Shown in pieces: positions 8,451-17,784 of a DNA stretch of 42,364 nt. The stretch is taken from positions 66,780 to 109,143 of the forward strand of contig JALHMV010000001.1 of NCBI GenBank assembly GCA_022843855.1, written 5' to 3'. Under the pieces are notes generated by a model that saw only the letters and a program-made list of their open reading frames with translations, had not been told where the DNA came from and did no database searches. Position 1 is the stretch's first letter. Every line of letters starts with the position of its first letter. The translations under genes and the position numbers were made by a program. The DNA comes from Patescibacteria group bacterium. Its GTDB lineage: Bacteria > Patescibacteriota > UBA1384 > 2-12-FULL-50-11.

Positions 8451-9081
8451 AGAGATTGGGGTCGCCAGTCAGAAAGATTCTAGGGTTGATTGGTATATAG
8501 AAAATACGGATTTCAAAGTGAAGGTGTGGACCAGAAGACGTGCCAGTGTCGCCCATTGTGCCGATTGAGTCGCCCATCAGTAAGTCTTGCCCTTCAGTGG
8601 CTATTGGAAAATCAAGGTGAGCATAGGTTGAGGTTAAATAGGGTTTGTGCTGAACAACAACATGGTTTCCGTACCCATCTTCGTCGGCTATAACGGATTT
8701 AACCTTACCGGCCATAAACGCCACTACTTGAGAACCAATTTGACCTTGGGGGTTGGCAATGTCGATACCAGTGTGAAACAGGTAATAGGGCAGATTAGGT
8801 TCGCCAAACTCTAAGGTTACTACTCCGTTGGCCGGCCAGACCCTTGGCTCTGATATTTTATCAATCGTTTCGCCGTTAGCTGGGTTATGTATCTCAACTT
8901 CCTGGGTCTGTGGATCATTTGTTGCGAGTGCGTCAGAAATAATATTAAAACCGGCTTGAGTCAGAACAATGACAATCAATATCGGCACCAAAAAGATGAC
9001 GAGAAACGTATAAAAGATGTATTTAATCTCGCTTCTCATTGAGAAAAGTCCGTAAATGACTTTAAGAGTCCCTGGGTTCAT
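8449..9081 (-). CDS. M23-family peptidase with N-terminal TM
   Basis: HTGIDIANPQG, VVVQHKPYLTSTYAHLD, GTSSGPHLHFEIR. Confidence 0.93.
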   Translation of the reverse strand: MNPGTLKVIYGLFSMRSEIKYIFYTFLVIFLVPILIVIVLTQAGFNIISDALATNDPQTQEVEIHNPANGETIDKISEPRVWPANGVVTLEFGEPNLPYYLFHTGIDIANPQGQIGSQVVAFMAGKVKSVIADEDGYGNHVVVQHKPYLTSTYAHLDFPIATEGQDLLMGDSIGTMGDTGTSSGPHLHFEIRIFYIPINPRIFLTGDPNL

Positions 9082-10859
9082 TGTTTTCGACGTTCGGACG
9101 GATCAGTTGTAATTAGTGGATGTTCAAATTCAGATGCAGTGACTTTCACCGCCACATGGTGTTGGTTGGCGATGATTAAGGCTTCGCCGCGCTCGCAAGT
9201 TAAAAGGAAGCGTTGTTCGTACTCACTTAGTCGAAACTCAGAGGCAACGTTCTTAATTGTGGTTGTGTCTTGTCGCATTAAAATACGGAGAGCGCTTTGC
9301 GAGGCGATGGCTCGACCGTAGGCATTCTGCAAAAAGTCGCTAGCCTGCTGAGAAATAATACTGACGCCGAGGTAATACTTCCGCGCCCTACGTACTAATC
9401 CGGCAATAAATCGGGCCGATTCTTCGTGTTCTAGCATCAACCAGGCTTCATCAATAACCAGAATTCGCTTGGACGGGTCGGATTTAACCTGGTTTTGAGT
9501 GAACTGAGCGACAACCAGGTGCATGATCTGTCGCAGAGATTCCGGCAAGTCCTTCGTGTCAAAAACAACCAAGCGGTTACTTAGCTCAATATTCGTTTGG
9601 GAGTTAAACACTTCGGAAAGTGAACCCTTAGTGTATTTCTCTAATCGCTGGCAGAGTTTTGTTTGTTTCAGTGCCTTGAGTTCCTTATGAAGGTCGCTTA
9701 AGAGTGGGTACTTACCCTCTGTTCTCTTGGAGTTCTTCTTCGTCCAGCCAAATCTTTTATAGGTTGTAAGAATTGCCCTATCCACGACTGACTTTTCTTC
9801 GGCATTCAGACCGTCAGCCATCAAAGAAATAATTTCAGTCAACGACTGAACATGATCGGCAAAGCTGTCGGCCTCGTTGTAAGCATTAACCGACAAGTCG
9901 AACGGATTGATTTTTTCCTTCGAGTGGACCGAAAGTTTGATGTAGGTACCCTTAACCGATTCGGCCAACTGCCTATACTCACGCTCTGGGTCGATAACAA
10001 TGACTTTGGTGCCTTGCATTAAGTGGCGTAGGATTTCGACTTTGGCTGTATAGCTCTTACCAGCGCCCGACTGAGCAAAGAGGATACTGTTAGCATTCGG
10101 TAAGCTGAACCGATCGAGAATAACCAGCGAGTTATTAGATTTATTAATCCCGTACAGCACACCTGATTCTTGGACTAACTCCGAAGAGATAAACGGAAAC
10201 ATTAGAGCCGCTGACGAGCTGTCGAGGTTACGTTTTTGAGCTAGTAAATTGTCGCCACGAGGCAGAACGGATTGCAACCCTTCCAGCTGCTGGAAAATCG
10301 CTGGCTTAGTATAAAAAAGTCTGGTGGCCAGCAATGTTTCCAGCAACTTCACGGTTTTATCCAGCTCAACCGGTGTATCGGCCGAGACGGTAATATACAA
10401 AGAGATCTGAAACAGGTTCTCTTGGCCACGCTGAATTTTGTCCCGCAGTTCGATCGCCGACTCCAGCGGATCAAGCAATTCGGCACCAATAATCCGACCG
10501 GCTCGCTCCATCGCCCGTTTGGTCGAAGTCATTTCCGTAATCTTTCGATTTAATTTAGGTAGCGCGAAAGTTGCCTCGACCGGTTCAATGTGGAACGAGA
10601 TATCGACGTTGTAATTAAAGTTGATTAGGTGGTTGAGCCAGCCACTGGAGGCAGTGTATGGATATCCTGAAATATAGAGCGTTCGAATGTACCGACCATC
10701 AATAACGAGCTGCTTAACCTGCTCCTCAAGCCCTGAGTAAGTTACGAAGTCGAGCTGATCTTGTTCACCAACGTGGAAGGCGAGTTTCTTCGGCTTCTCA
10801 CGCCGTTGTTTCTTCCAGCGAGTTAATCCTTTTTTAATTTTAGAGATAATTGGTGGCAT
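9078..10859 (-). CDS. VirB4/TraC-like T4SS ATPase (C-terminal portion of split VirB4)
   Basis: Walker A AQSGAGKSYTAK, VIDPEREY, LVIDEAWLML. Confidence 0.92.
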   Translation of the reverse strand: MPPIISKIKKGLTRWKKQRREKPKKLAFHVGEQDQLDFVTYSGLEEQVKQLVIDGRYIRTLYISGYPYTASSGWLNHLINFNYNVDISFHIEPVEATFALPKLNRKITEMTSTKRAMERAGRIIGAELLDPLESAIELRDKIQRGQENLFQISLYITVSADTPVELDKTVKLLETLLATRLFYTKPAIFQQLEGLQSVLPRGDNLLAQKRNLDSSSAALMFPFISSELVQESGVLYGINKSNNSLVILDRFSLPNANSILFAQSGAGKSYTAKVEILRHLMQGTKVIVIDPEREYRQLAESVKGTYIKLSVHSKEKINPFDLSVNAYNEADSFADHVQSLTEIISLMADGLNAEEKSVVDRAILTTYKRFGWTKKNSKRTEGKYPLLSDLHKELKALKQTKLCQRLEKYTKGSLSEVFNSQTNIELSNRLVVFDTKDLPESLRQIMHLVVAQFTQNQVKSDPSKRILVIDEAWLMLEHEESARFIAGLVRRARKYYLGVSIISQQASDFLQNAYGRAIASQSALRILMRQDTTTIKNVASEFRLSEYEQRFLLTCERGEALIIANQHHVAVKVTASEFEHPLITTDPSERRKQ

Positions 10860-11460
10860 GGGTGTGTTTTATTAGTTCTTGGGTCAACGGTTGAGTCTTA
10901 GCCTGTTCAGGGCGATAGAAACTGTAGAACAGCTCGAGGATTTCCAGGCTTGATAGTGGGCGTGCCGTCATCCCAAGTTTTTCTAAACCTTTAATAACGA
11001 TCTCTTGCTCGAGCTGAAGCTGCTCTCGAACTAACGGGAAGTCGGTAACGTTACGGTTTTCGTAAGGAATAACCACGTAAAATCGTCGCGAAAGGATCTT
11101 GTTACCCGATACCAATTTTCTGATGAATGCGCCGTAATCCTGCATTTGTTTCTTGTAAACGGCGTGAGTTTCGCTCGCCCGCGCTTCCTGGAAGTCCTCA
11201 ATATAACGGTCGACGTCTAGTTCGCGGATACGAACCAGAATCTGTATCGGTGTCGTTAGGGAGTTCAGGAACGACTGGAAGGTATCAACCAGGGCATCTT
11301 GCTCGTCAGCACTTTGGAGCTCGAAGTTTACTGAGGAAGTAGTTAGAACTGCCCGGTAGCGATTGTCCGGCAAAATTAGAATGTTGTCGCGGACACCTTT
11401 GATGGCAATCTGCGACCGGGCTGATCCCTTAGTCTTTGACCGGCGTGAGCGAAACATCAA
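10840..11460 (-). CDS. VirB4 N-terminal-like/TraC-like protein
   Basis: Overlaps the ATPase gene; LTTSSVNFELQSADEQDALVDTFQSFLNSL... resembles the N-domain of VirB4/TraC. Confidence 0.7.
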   Translation of the reverse strand: MMFRSRRSKTKGSARSQIAIKGVRDNILILPDNRYRAVLTTSSVNFELQSADEQDALVDTFQSFLNSLTTPIQILVRIRELDVDRYIEDFQEARASETHAVYKKQMQDYGAFIRKLVSGNKILSRRFYVVIPYENRNVTDFPLVREQLQLEQEIVIKGLEKLGMTARPLSSLEILELFYSFYRPEQAKTQPLTQELIKHTHATNYL

Positions 11461-11935
11461 TGCCTCCTTTCTTAGCTAATTCAAATGAAACAGTTAGTGA
11501 GGGGTTGGTGAGTAAACCGGCAACTTTTACTTCTTCGGTGATGGGAATTGTTGGGAAAACGGTTTTAGTTTCCTTCTTCGGCTCGGCAATAATATCTTCT
11601 TGCTTTCCTGCCACTGGGACTTTTTCTCGTCCGGTCTCATCGTTTTTGGTAAAGACATAAAATTGCGGCCGTTTAGAATAGCGCCAGTAGGTTGCTAACC
11701 ACTCGGCGACTATCTTGCCGTTAATTCGAATTGCTAGTCCGCCAATTACAACGAATTGAAAAACGATGAGTGCTAGCTTGAGCGATCCAAGGTGCATCCG
11801 AGGTGGAAGAACAACGTAGATTACCGTTCCTAAAATCAGAGCCACAATCATCAGAAAAATCTGAGCGAAGGTGAAATTACCAGCAATGCGGTCCTCAACA
11901 GTGGTTATCTGGGCTGGCACGACAGTAGTTTTCAT
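11429..11935 (-). CDS. PrgI-family T4SS membrane protein
   Basis: Short protein with two TM near N-terminus (VEDRIAGNFTFAQIFLMIVALILGTVIYVVLPP), located next to virB4-like genes. Confidence 0.75.
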   Translation of the reverse strand: MKTTVVPAQITTVEDRIAGNFTFAQIFLMIVALILGTVIYVVLPPRMHLGSLKLALIVFQFVVIGGLAIRINGKIVAEWLATYWRYSKRPQFYVFTKNDETGREKVPVAGKQEDIIAEPKKETKTVFPTIPITEEVKVAGLLTNPSLTVSFELAKKGGIDVSLTPVKD

Positions 11936-13215
11936 GCTGCGGCTCCCTTTTTAACGCTGGCCGCTTTAGCTCGTGATGAGCTGACTTCGGCCGGAGCCGG
12001 ACTGACGACATTCAGGAACTGACCACCGAACTTCTTGAAGATGCCAGTCGCTTGGGTCGCTAAGGTCAGCTGCACCGTCATCGCTGTACTCTTTAAGAGA
12101 ATCGAGAAGAGGGCGATGCCAATTAATATCGAAACAAATGGGTTGGTATTAACCTGGTTTGGTATCGTGAGAAACGCCGAGGCCAATTGAATGATGACAA
12201 CGTGAATAAACAAACTGAAAATCATCACGATATACGTCTTCGCTGCCGCTTCGGCAAAGTCGCTCATCTTCGGCATTAGCCAAAGCAGGCAAAGAAGTGG
12301 CGACAGTACGGCCCCAAACGCCAAGATCATGAGACGGCTAATGTAGAACAGCAGTAGAACGACCGCCAGGAGGATGAACACGACCATAAAAATTAGTGTG
12401 ATTAACAGTGTGCCACCAGTAGCTAGAGCTGCAGGATCGAAAGCATTTAATATCCAAGCCTGACCTATCCCACCAGTTGAGTGAATGACCGCATCGATTA
12501 GTAGCTGGCAAAGCTTTATCACCCAATCTATTAGGAAAATGGATGTGTTAGCGAGCAGGAAAGCTAGACCGATTCTCGGCAGCAGTTGTTTTAGTGGTAC
12601 GTCCTCAAAGCCAAAAGTCGAAGCGCTCATCACCTGAAAGCCTAGTAGCGCAATAACAAGAGCGAAAAGCGAGTCAGTGATTCCGACCATTACTAGCCAA
12701 AAGTTAAAGACAACTGAATTAGTTGATAGCGCCGGGGTTGTTGTCAGAAAGTGAATAATGCCATCAATGATCGGCTTGGTTGCGGATTGGACAATATTTT
12801 GTAGGAACCCAGCGATCGCATTCAGAATGATTCGAGCCAATGATCCGTCATCCGGTTGCGGTTCGATCGGAGTGAGATTAATTGCGGTACCTAAAGCTGG
12901 CGTATTGGGCTCAGTGAAAGCCGAGGAGAGCATCGAGGAGAAAACAGCCGCCGCAATCACAATTACCAACCCAATTAATGCCTGGCGAATTGTTCGCTTA
13001 GCTTCCGATAGTGCTTCCGGCTTGCCGGTGGATGTGATGTAGACGTAACCGCCACGGATCAAGAAGAAGGCGGCAGCTAATCCGGCTACCGATATAAATA
13101 CCGTTAAGGTGTCTTGAGTGAATCGGGCAACCTCGCCATTAGAAGCAGCGAAGGCGGTAGCAGGCAGGAGCAAGGTCGTTCCCGCCAAGATAAGCGCGGA
13201 AACAAGCTTGTTCAT
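11932..13215 (-). CDS. TrbL/VirB6-like polytopic membrane protein
   Basis: Signal peptide plus many TM segments; T4SS neighbourhood. Confidence 0.75.
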   Translation of the reverse strand: MNKLVSALILAGTTLLLPATAFAASNGEVARFTQDTLTVFISVAGLAAAFFLIRGGYVYITSTGKPEALSEAKRTIRQALIGLVIVIAAAVFSSMLSSAFTEPNTPALGTAINLTPIEPQPDDGSLARIILNAIAGFLQNIVQSATKPIIDGIIHFLTTTPALSTNSVVFNFWLVMVGITDSLFALVIALLGFQVMSASTFGFEDVPLKQLLPRIGLAFLLANTSIFLIDWVIKLCQLLIDAVIHSTGGIGQAWILNAFDPAALATGGTLLITLIFMVVFILLAVVLLLFYISRLMILAFGAVLSPLLCLLWLMPKMSDFAEAAAKTYIVMIFSLFIHVVIIQLASAFLTIPNQVNTNPFVSILIGIALFSILLKSTAMTVQLTLATQATGIFKKFGGQFLNVVSPAPAEVSSSRAKAASVKKGAAA

Positions 13216-13221
13216 TCTTCT

Positions 13222-13551
13222 TTATTTACCGAATGCGGTTGAGGCCAACTCCGAAATGGCGTTGCTCAGGACAAAAGCCCCGATCGAGACCGCTAGGCCG
13301 ATTCCCGAATAGATAATTGTTCGTTTCGAACGATCCAAGTGCTCCGGATTGCCGGAACTGGTGATGTAACCAATCCCGCCCATTACAAAAAACCCGGCTG
13401 CAAGCAGGCCGGCAAAAGTCACGAGAATCTGGATGGCGTTCTGAATAAAGTTCTGTACCTTGGCTACATCTTCGGAGGCCGCAAAGGCCGGCGCGATCCA
13501 GACGAGCGCTAATAGTAGCGATAGACCTAAAGTGCGGAGGCGAATGGGCAT
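13222..13551 (-). CDS. VirB2-like pilin/TM protein
   Basis: Signal peptide and two TM; same fold plan as N-terminus of the adjacent VirB6-like protein. Confidence 0.7.
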   Translation of the reverse strand: MPIRLRTLGLSLLLALVWIAPAFAASEDVAKVQNFIQNAIQILVTFAGLLAAGFFVMGGIGYITSSGNPEHLDRSKRTIIYSGIGLAVSIGAFVLSNAISELASTAFGK

Positions 13552-13779
13552 AAAAAATCTCCTTTCCCCTCCGACCGAAGACGATCACTCGTCACTCGGG
13601 ATTAAACTTTATTATTAAATGAACGGTCGAACTTCTTACTTGCAAATTATTTATCATTAATAGCATATGTTGTCAAATTTCCAAGTCAAATAATCTCTTT
13701 ACTGACATATACTATTGTGTTAAACCTTCCATAAAGAAGCACCAGTCCGTTATCGGAGGGGTAAATACGGAAAGCAATA

Positions 13780-16305
13780 ATGAACGTATTTCCCTCAATT
13801 ACTATCAGCCTTGAAACAATCCGCGCTTTTGGATTGTACTTGCTCGGGGCTATTGGAATTTGGATCGTTCTCGCCTGTGTCACCCGGTTAATAGCTTTAT
13901 TCCAACGGTTGCGCCAGGAGTCAGTAACGCTTGAGGTGATGCCACCGACTGATACCGAGATACCGGCAGTCTCGACCGCCCAATTATTTACTCTGATCTA
14001 TGGGTTACTTCGCCAACGTTCAGTAGCTGATCGTATACTGCTAAGACAGCCTTCGTGTTCATTGGAGATCGTCTCCCATAAAGAAAGCGGAATTCGTTAT
14101 CTAGTGCATGTCCCGAAATCACTTGCTGAACCGATGGAGCGAAGTTTACGGGCGTATTTACCAGCGCTGAAGGTTAAAGAGGTTGCTGACTATTTGCCGT
14201 CAGACCTTCCAGTAGGATTGAAGACGAGAGTCTTAGAGTTCGGCCTATCTGGACATTCGGCGTTACCTTTAAACCACCAAACAGACCTAGGGAGACACGA
14301 TCCGTTACTTTATTTAGCCGGCAACATGACCCAGCTGAATAGTAATGAGCTCCTGACCCTACAGATTGTTGTCCAGCCTGTTGGCAAAAGAAAACAATCA
14401 CGTATCAAGCACCAAGCCACAAAGATGCAACCGTCTGCCTTGGCTTCCCAACGAACTATCGACAGAGTAGCTAACGTCGTAGAGGTCGCGATCGGATTAA
14501 TAATGATTCCACTTCTGGCAGCATCTGAATTTGTCACAAGCCAGAAGCCAACTGTGCCTAACCGGAAAATTAGTCCAGCTAGTGCGACACCGGCCCACCA
14601 ATCACTAGAAGAACTTATTAAGTCAAAATTTGATCAGCCGCTTTTTGAGTCTTCGGTTCGGGCGTTGTTAGTTGTTGAGCCAAACAAGCTAAAAACTCGC
14701 CAGCAAGGACTGATGTCCGCATTTATGAGCTTCACTCATCCCTCCGGACAAGCCTTGGTGGTCAAGAAGAACTGGCTAGGGAAACATGGGCAACAGTTGC
14801 GTTGGTGGAAGTTAAGAAATCGACTCAACTCCGGCCAGTTACTGCTATCAACCTCTGAAGTTGGAGCGCTCTATCACTTCCCGTACGCCAAGATGACGCG
14901 AACAGAAGATCTTATAAAATCTAAGAGCCGCGAACTGCCAGCGCCACTATCACTTAAAAATAGTCTTGGGTTAGATACGGTTTTTGCCACTAACCATTAT
15001 GGCAATACGGAAACAAAAATTGGTTTAACGGATGACGAGCGGTCACGGCATATGTATTTGATCGGCCAGACGGGTTCAGGTAAATCAACGGCAATTTATC
15101 ACGTTGCCAGTGGGGATATTGATAAGGGTCGGGGGCTGGCCGTCATCGATCCACATGGCGATCTGGCAGAGGATCTTTTGGCCAATGTACCCAGATCCCG
15201 AATTAACGATTTAATTTACTTCAATCCCTTCGATATCAAATATCCCATCGGTATTAACTTGTTGGAGTTGCCTCAAGGCTTAGATGAAGACGAATTGGAG
15301 CTAGAGAAAGAATTAGCATGCGAGAGCGTTGTCTCGGTTTTCCGGCGTATTTTTAACAAGGAAGATAATAACGATGCCCACCGGATTGAGTACGTTCTAC
15401 GAAACGCTATTCACACAGCGTTTACGGTCGAAGACGCGACTATCTTTACAGTCTATGAGTTGCTGAATAACCCAAACTTCCAAAAGAAAGTAATTAGTCG
15501 CCTCAAAGATCAGAATCTTCGTAATTTTTGGAAGAATGAGTTCGGCAAAGCTGGCAACTACCAAATTGTGAAAATGGTCAGCGGTGTCACCGCTAAAATC
15601 GGCCGCCTGCTTTTTTCGCCAATCGCCAAACGGATTCTTGAACAACCAAAATCAACTGTCAATTTCGATAAGCTCTTGGACGAAGGCAAGATTCTCCTCT
15701 GTAATTTGGCGGAAGGAAAGCTCGGTGAGGACACCTCACAATTACTTGGGACGATGGTTATCGCCAAGATCCACCAAGCCGCATTGCGGCGTTCGCGTAA
15801 AGCCCTGAGCGATCGCAAACCGTTCTATCTATTCGTCGACGAGTTTCAAAACTTTGCGACCTCCTCGTTTACTAAGCTAATGTCAGGCGGGCGGAAGTTT
15901 GGTCTTCGGATTACGATTGCCGAGCAATCAACGGCTCAGCAATCTGACCGCTCTACCGTAGAAGTGATTTTGGCTAACACCGGCGTGGTTGTTTGCTTCC
16001 GCACCGCCAGCCCGGTTGATGAAGAAACGATGCTGGCCCAGTTCGCCCCATTTGTTAGGGCCGGAGATATATCCAATCTTCCCCGACACCACTTCTATAT
16101 GCGCTTGGCTTCGGTCGAAGCTGAAGATCCCTTCTCTGGCATTACTATTCCAATTAACCCTATCAGGGACTTGGAAAAGTTTAATCGACTTATTGAAGCT
16201 TCTCGAGCCAACTACGCTCATCGCTACCGAGATGACGAAGCGAAGGTTGAGGAAGTTACTGAGGCTCCTGAACTAGTTGTTGAAGAGCATCACCTGCTCA
16301 CATGA
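13780..16305 (+). CDS. VirD4/TraG/TraD-like coupling ATPase
   Basis: Walker A IGQTGSGKSTAIYH, GLAVIDPHGDLAEDLL, FYLFVDEFQNFAT, N-terminal TM. Confidence 0.9.
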   Translation: MNVFPSITISLETIRAFGLYLLGAIGIWIVLACVTRLIALFQRLRQESVTLEVMPPTDTEIPAVSTAQLFTLIYGLLRQRSVADRILLRQPSCSLEIVSHKESGIRYLVHVPKSLAEPMERSLRAYLPALKVKEVADYLPSDLPVGLKTRVLEFGLSGHSALPLNHQTDLGRHDPLLYLAGNMTQLNSNELLTLQIVVQPVGKRKQSRIKHQATKMQPSALASQRTIDRVANVVEVAIGLIMIPLLAASEFVTSQKPTVPNRKISPASATPAHQSLEELIKSKFDQPLFESSVRALLVVEPNKLKTRQQGLMSAFMSFTHPSGQALVVKKNWLGKHGQQLRWWKLRNRLNSGQLLLSTSEVGALYHFPYAKMTRTEDLIKSKSRELPAPLSLKNSLGLDTVFATNHYGNTETKIGLTDDERSRHMYLIGQTGSGKSTAIYHVASGDIDKGRGLAVIDPHGDLAEDLLANVPRSRINDLIYFNPFDIKYPIGINLLELPQGLDEDELELEKELACESVVSVFRRIFNKEDNNDAHRIEYVLRNAIHTAFTVEDATIFTVYELLNNPNFQKKVISRLKDQNLRNFWKNEFGKAGNYQIVKMVSGVTAKIGRLLFSPIAKRILEQPKSTVNFDKLLDEGKILLCNLAEGKLGEDTSQLLGTMVIAKIHQAALRRSRKALSDRKPFYLFVDEFQNFATSSFTKLMSGGRKFGLRITIAEQSTAQQSDRSTVEVILANTGVVVCFRTASPVDEETMLAQFAPFVRAGDISNLPRHHFYMRLASVEAEDPFSGITIPINPIRDLEKFNRLIEASRANYAHRYRDDEAKVEEVTEAPELVVEEHHLLT

Positions 16306-16308
16306 AAC

Positions 16309-16328
16309 CAGTGTCAGGGCTGACACTG
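16309..16328. repeat. Perfect inverted repeat
   Basis: CAGTGTCAG-GG-CTGACACTG. Confidence 0.6.
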
Positions 16329-16420
16329 AAAAGTCGATCTTTGCAGGTTAAGAACCAAAAAATTACTATGCTTTCTTTATATATTACTCGCCGCTTATCT
16401 TGCCCAATAGGCTCTTGCTC

Positions 16421-17155
16421 ATGAAACAACTCTTCATTCCCAACCAACGCCAAACTGATATCCTTCTTCTTCTCTTCCGCTTCCGTTTTTTAACTCGCCC
16501 ACACTTCCAACTACTGCTTAACCATAAATACCACAGCAAAATAATTCTCTGGCTTAACGAACTAGCTAACTCTAAGTACATCAAAAAGCAGCAAACCTCA
16601 GATACGTCAGCAGCATACTACTCACTAGGTAATGAAGGACGTAAATGGCTGATCAAAAATAAGCTCATCAAACGACCAAAACTTCTGGATCGGATCTGGC
16701 AGGAATCAGGCTATTCCTCAACTTTCCGAGAAAAATGCGCCTTCATTGCCGAACTCTACCTGGATTTGTTGGCTCGATCAGGAGGGGCGCTTCGCTTTTG
16801 GACCAAAACCGATCTGTCCGGTATTGAGCATGTGATCGTGCCAGCGCCGGACGCCTACTTTGTCATCGACCAAAAAAGCGAAGCGGAGCGGTTTTTCGTC
16901 GAGATTCCCTCCACCCCTCGAACGAAAAACCTCATTGATCACATTGAGCGCTACACAGAATACTTTTTCTCCAACGACTGGCAAGAGAACGTCAGTGAAG
17001 AATTTCCGAAAGTGGTCATCCTCTGCTCAAATGTTTCTGCCGTGAAAACCGCCCGACGCCATATAAAGGAGAATTACTCCGACGAGTCCGATCTCCACTT
17101 TGTTGTTAGTTCCGATCGGACCCTGGAGAAGATCCTGCCAAAGAAAAAGGCCTGA
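16421..17155 (+). CDS. Replication-relaxation-family-like protein
   Basis: N-terminal wHTH (RQTDILLLLFRFRFLTRPHFQLLLN...), YSLGNEGRKWLI, follows coupling ATPase. Confidence 0.65.
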   Translation: MKQLFIPNQRQTDILLLLFRFRFLTRPHFQLLLNHKYHSKIILWLNELANSKYIKKQQTSDTSAAYYSLGNEGRKWLIKNKLIKRPKLLDRIWQESGYSSTFREKCAFIAELYLDLLARSGGALRFWTKTDLSGIEHVIVPAPDAYFVIDQKSEAERFFVEIPSTPRTKNLIDHIERYTEYFFSNDWQENVSEEFPKVVILCSNVSAVKTARRHIKENYSDESDLHFVVSSDRTLEKILPKKKA

Positions 17156-17179
17156 GGCAGCTAACCTCAAGCCTGATTC

Positions 17180-17494
17180 TTAATACTCAGAAGCCAACAT
17201 CACCGTTAAAACCCGCTTGCAGTTATCTGAAAGCGGATCGCACCAGCCGGAGAACGATGGATTGTAGTAGTCGATCTTCCAAAAGATCTTCTTCCCGTAC
17301 CAATTGAACGACCCAAAGTCGTGCTCACCGTACGGATCGTTCTTCTCAGTGAAATCGTTATAATTTCGTACGATGTGAAGCAATCCTTCAACGTTCTTAA
17401 GGCCGTGAACTCCCTGAGTCAGCGTGATCCCGAACCCTAACTCTCGAAACCGATCGTTGGCTTTCGCCTCTTTTGACAATAACTTTGTACTCAT
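17180..17494 (-). CDS. DUF3768-like small protein
   Basis: FTEKNDPYGEHDFGSFNWYGKKIFWKIDYYNPSF...RVLTVMLASEY; SD gaggagg before ATG at 17494. Confidence 0.8.
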   Translation of the reverse strand: MSTKLLSKEAKANDRFRELGFGITLTQGVHGLKNVEGLLHIVRNYNDFTEKNDPYGEHDFGSFNWYGKKIFWKIDYYNPSFSGWCDPLSDNCKRVLTVMLASEY

Positions 17495-17694
17495 TGGATA
17501 CCTCCTCTCAAAACTTCTTTTCGTTGGGCTTGGTCGACCTGCCTGCCCTTCGACAAAAGAGCAAGGGCAGCATGCTGGCGGGGTCAAGGTGGAGCCCTTC
17601 CTTAGCGGCTATATGAAAAAGGGACGACCTTGAGGCCGACAGACCTGTCCTTACGATGAGGAGAGAGGGCAGGAGAAAAACCTTTGAAAAATTC

Positions 17695-17724
17695 TATGGT
17701 TCAATTCATAGTCAACGAACCATA
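17695..17724. promoter_or_regulatory. Inverted repeat upstream of hsdR
   Basis: TATGGTTC-N14-GAACCATA, 61 bp upstream of hsdR ATG. Confidence 0.4.
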
Positions 17725-17784
17725 TTACTGCTAAGATTTAAGGAGAAAATGGTCAGAATAAGGATAGTTTCCAACTAGCAACCT

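Noticed and set aside
9078-10859. Reading the VirB4 split as a frameshift pseudogene
   Set aside because: Both parts have intact starts and overlap in different frames, and separate N-domain genes fit compact T4SS loci; treated as genuine split genes.
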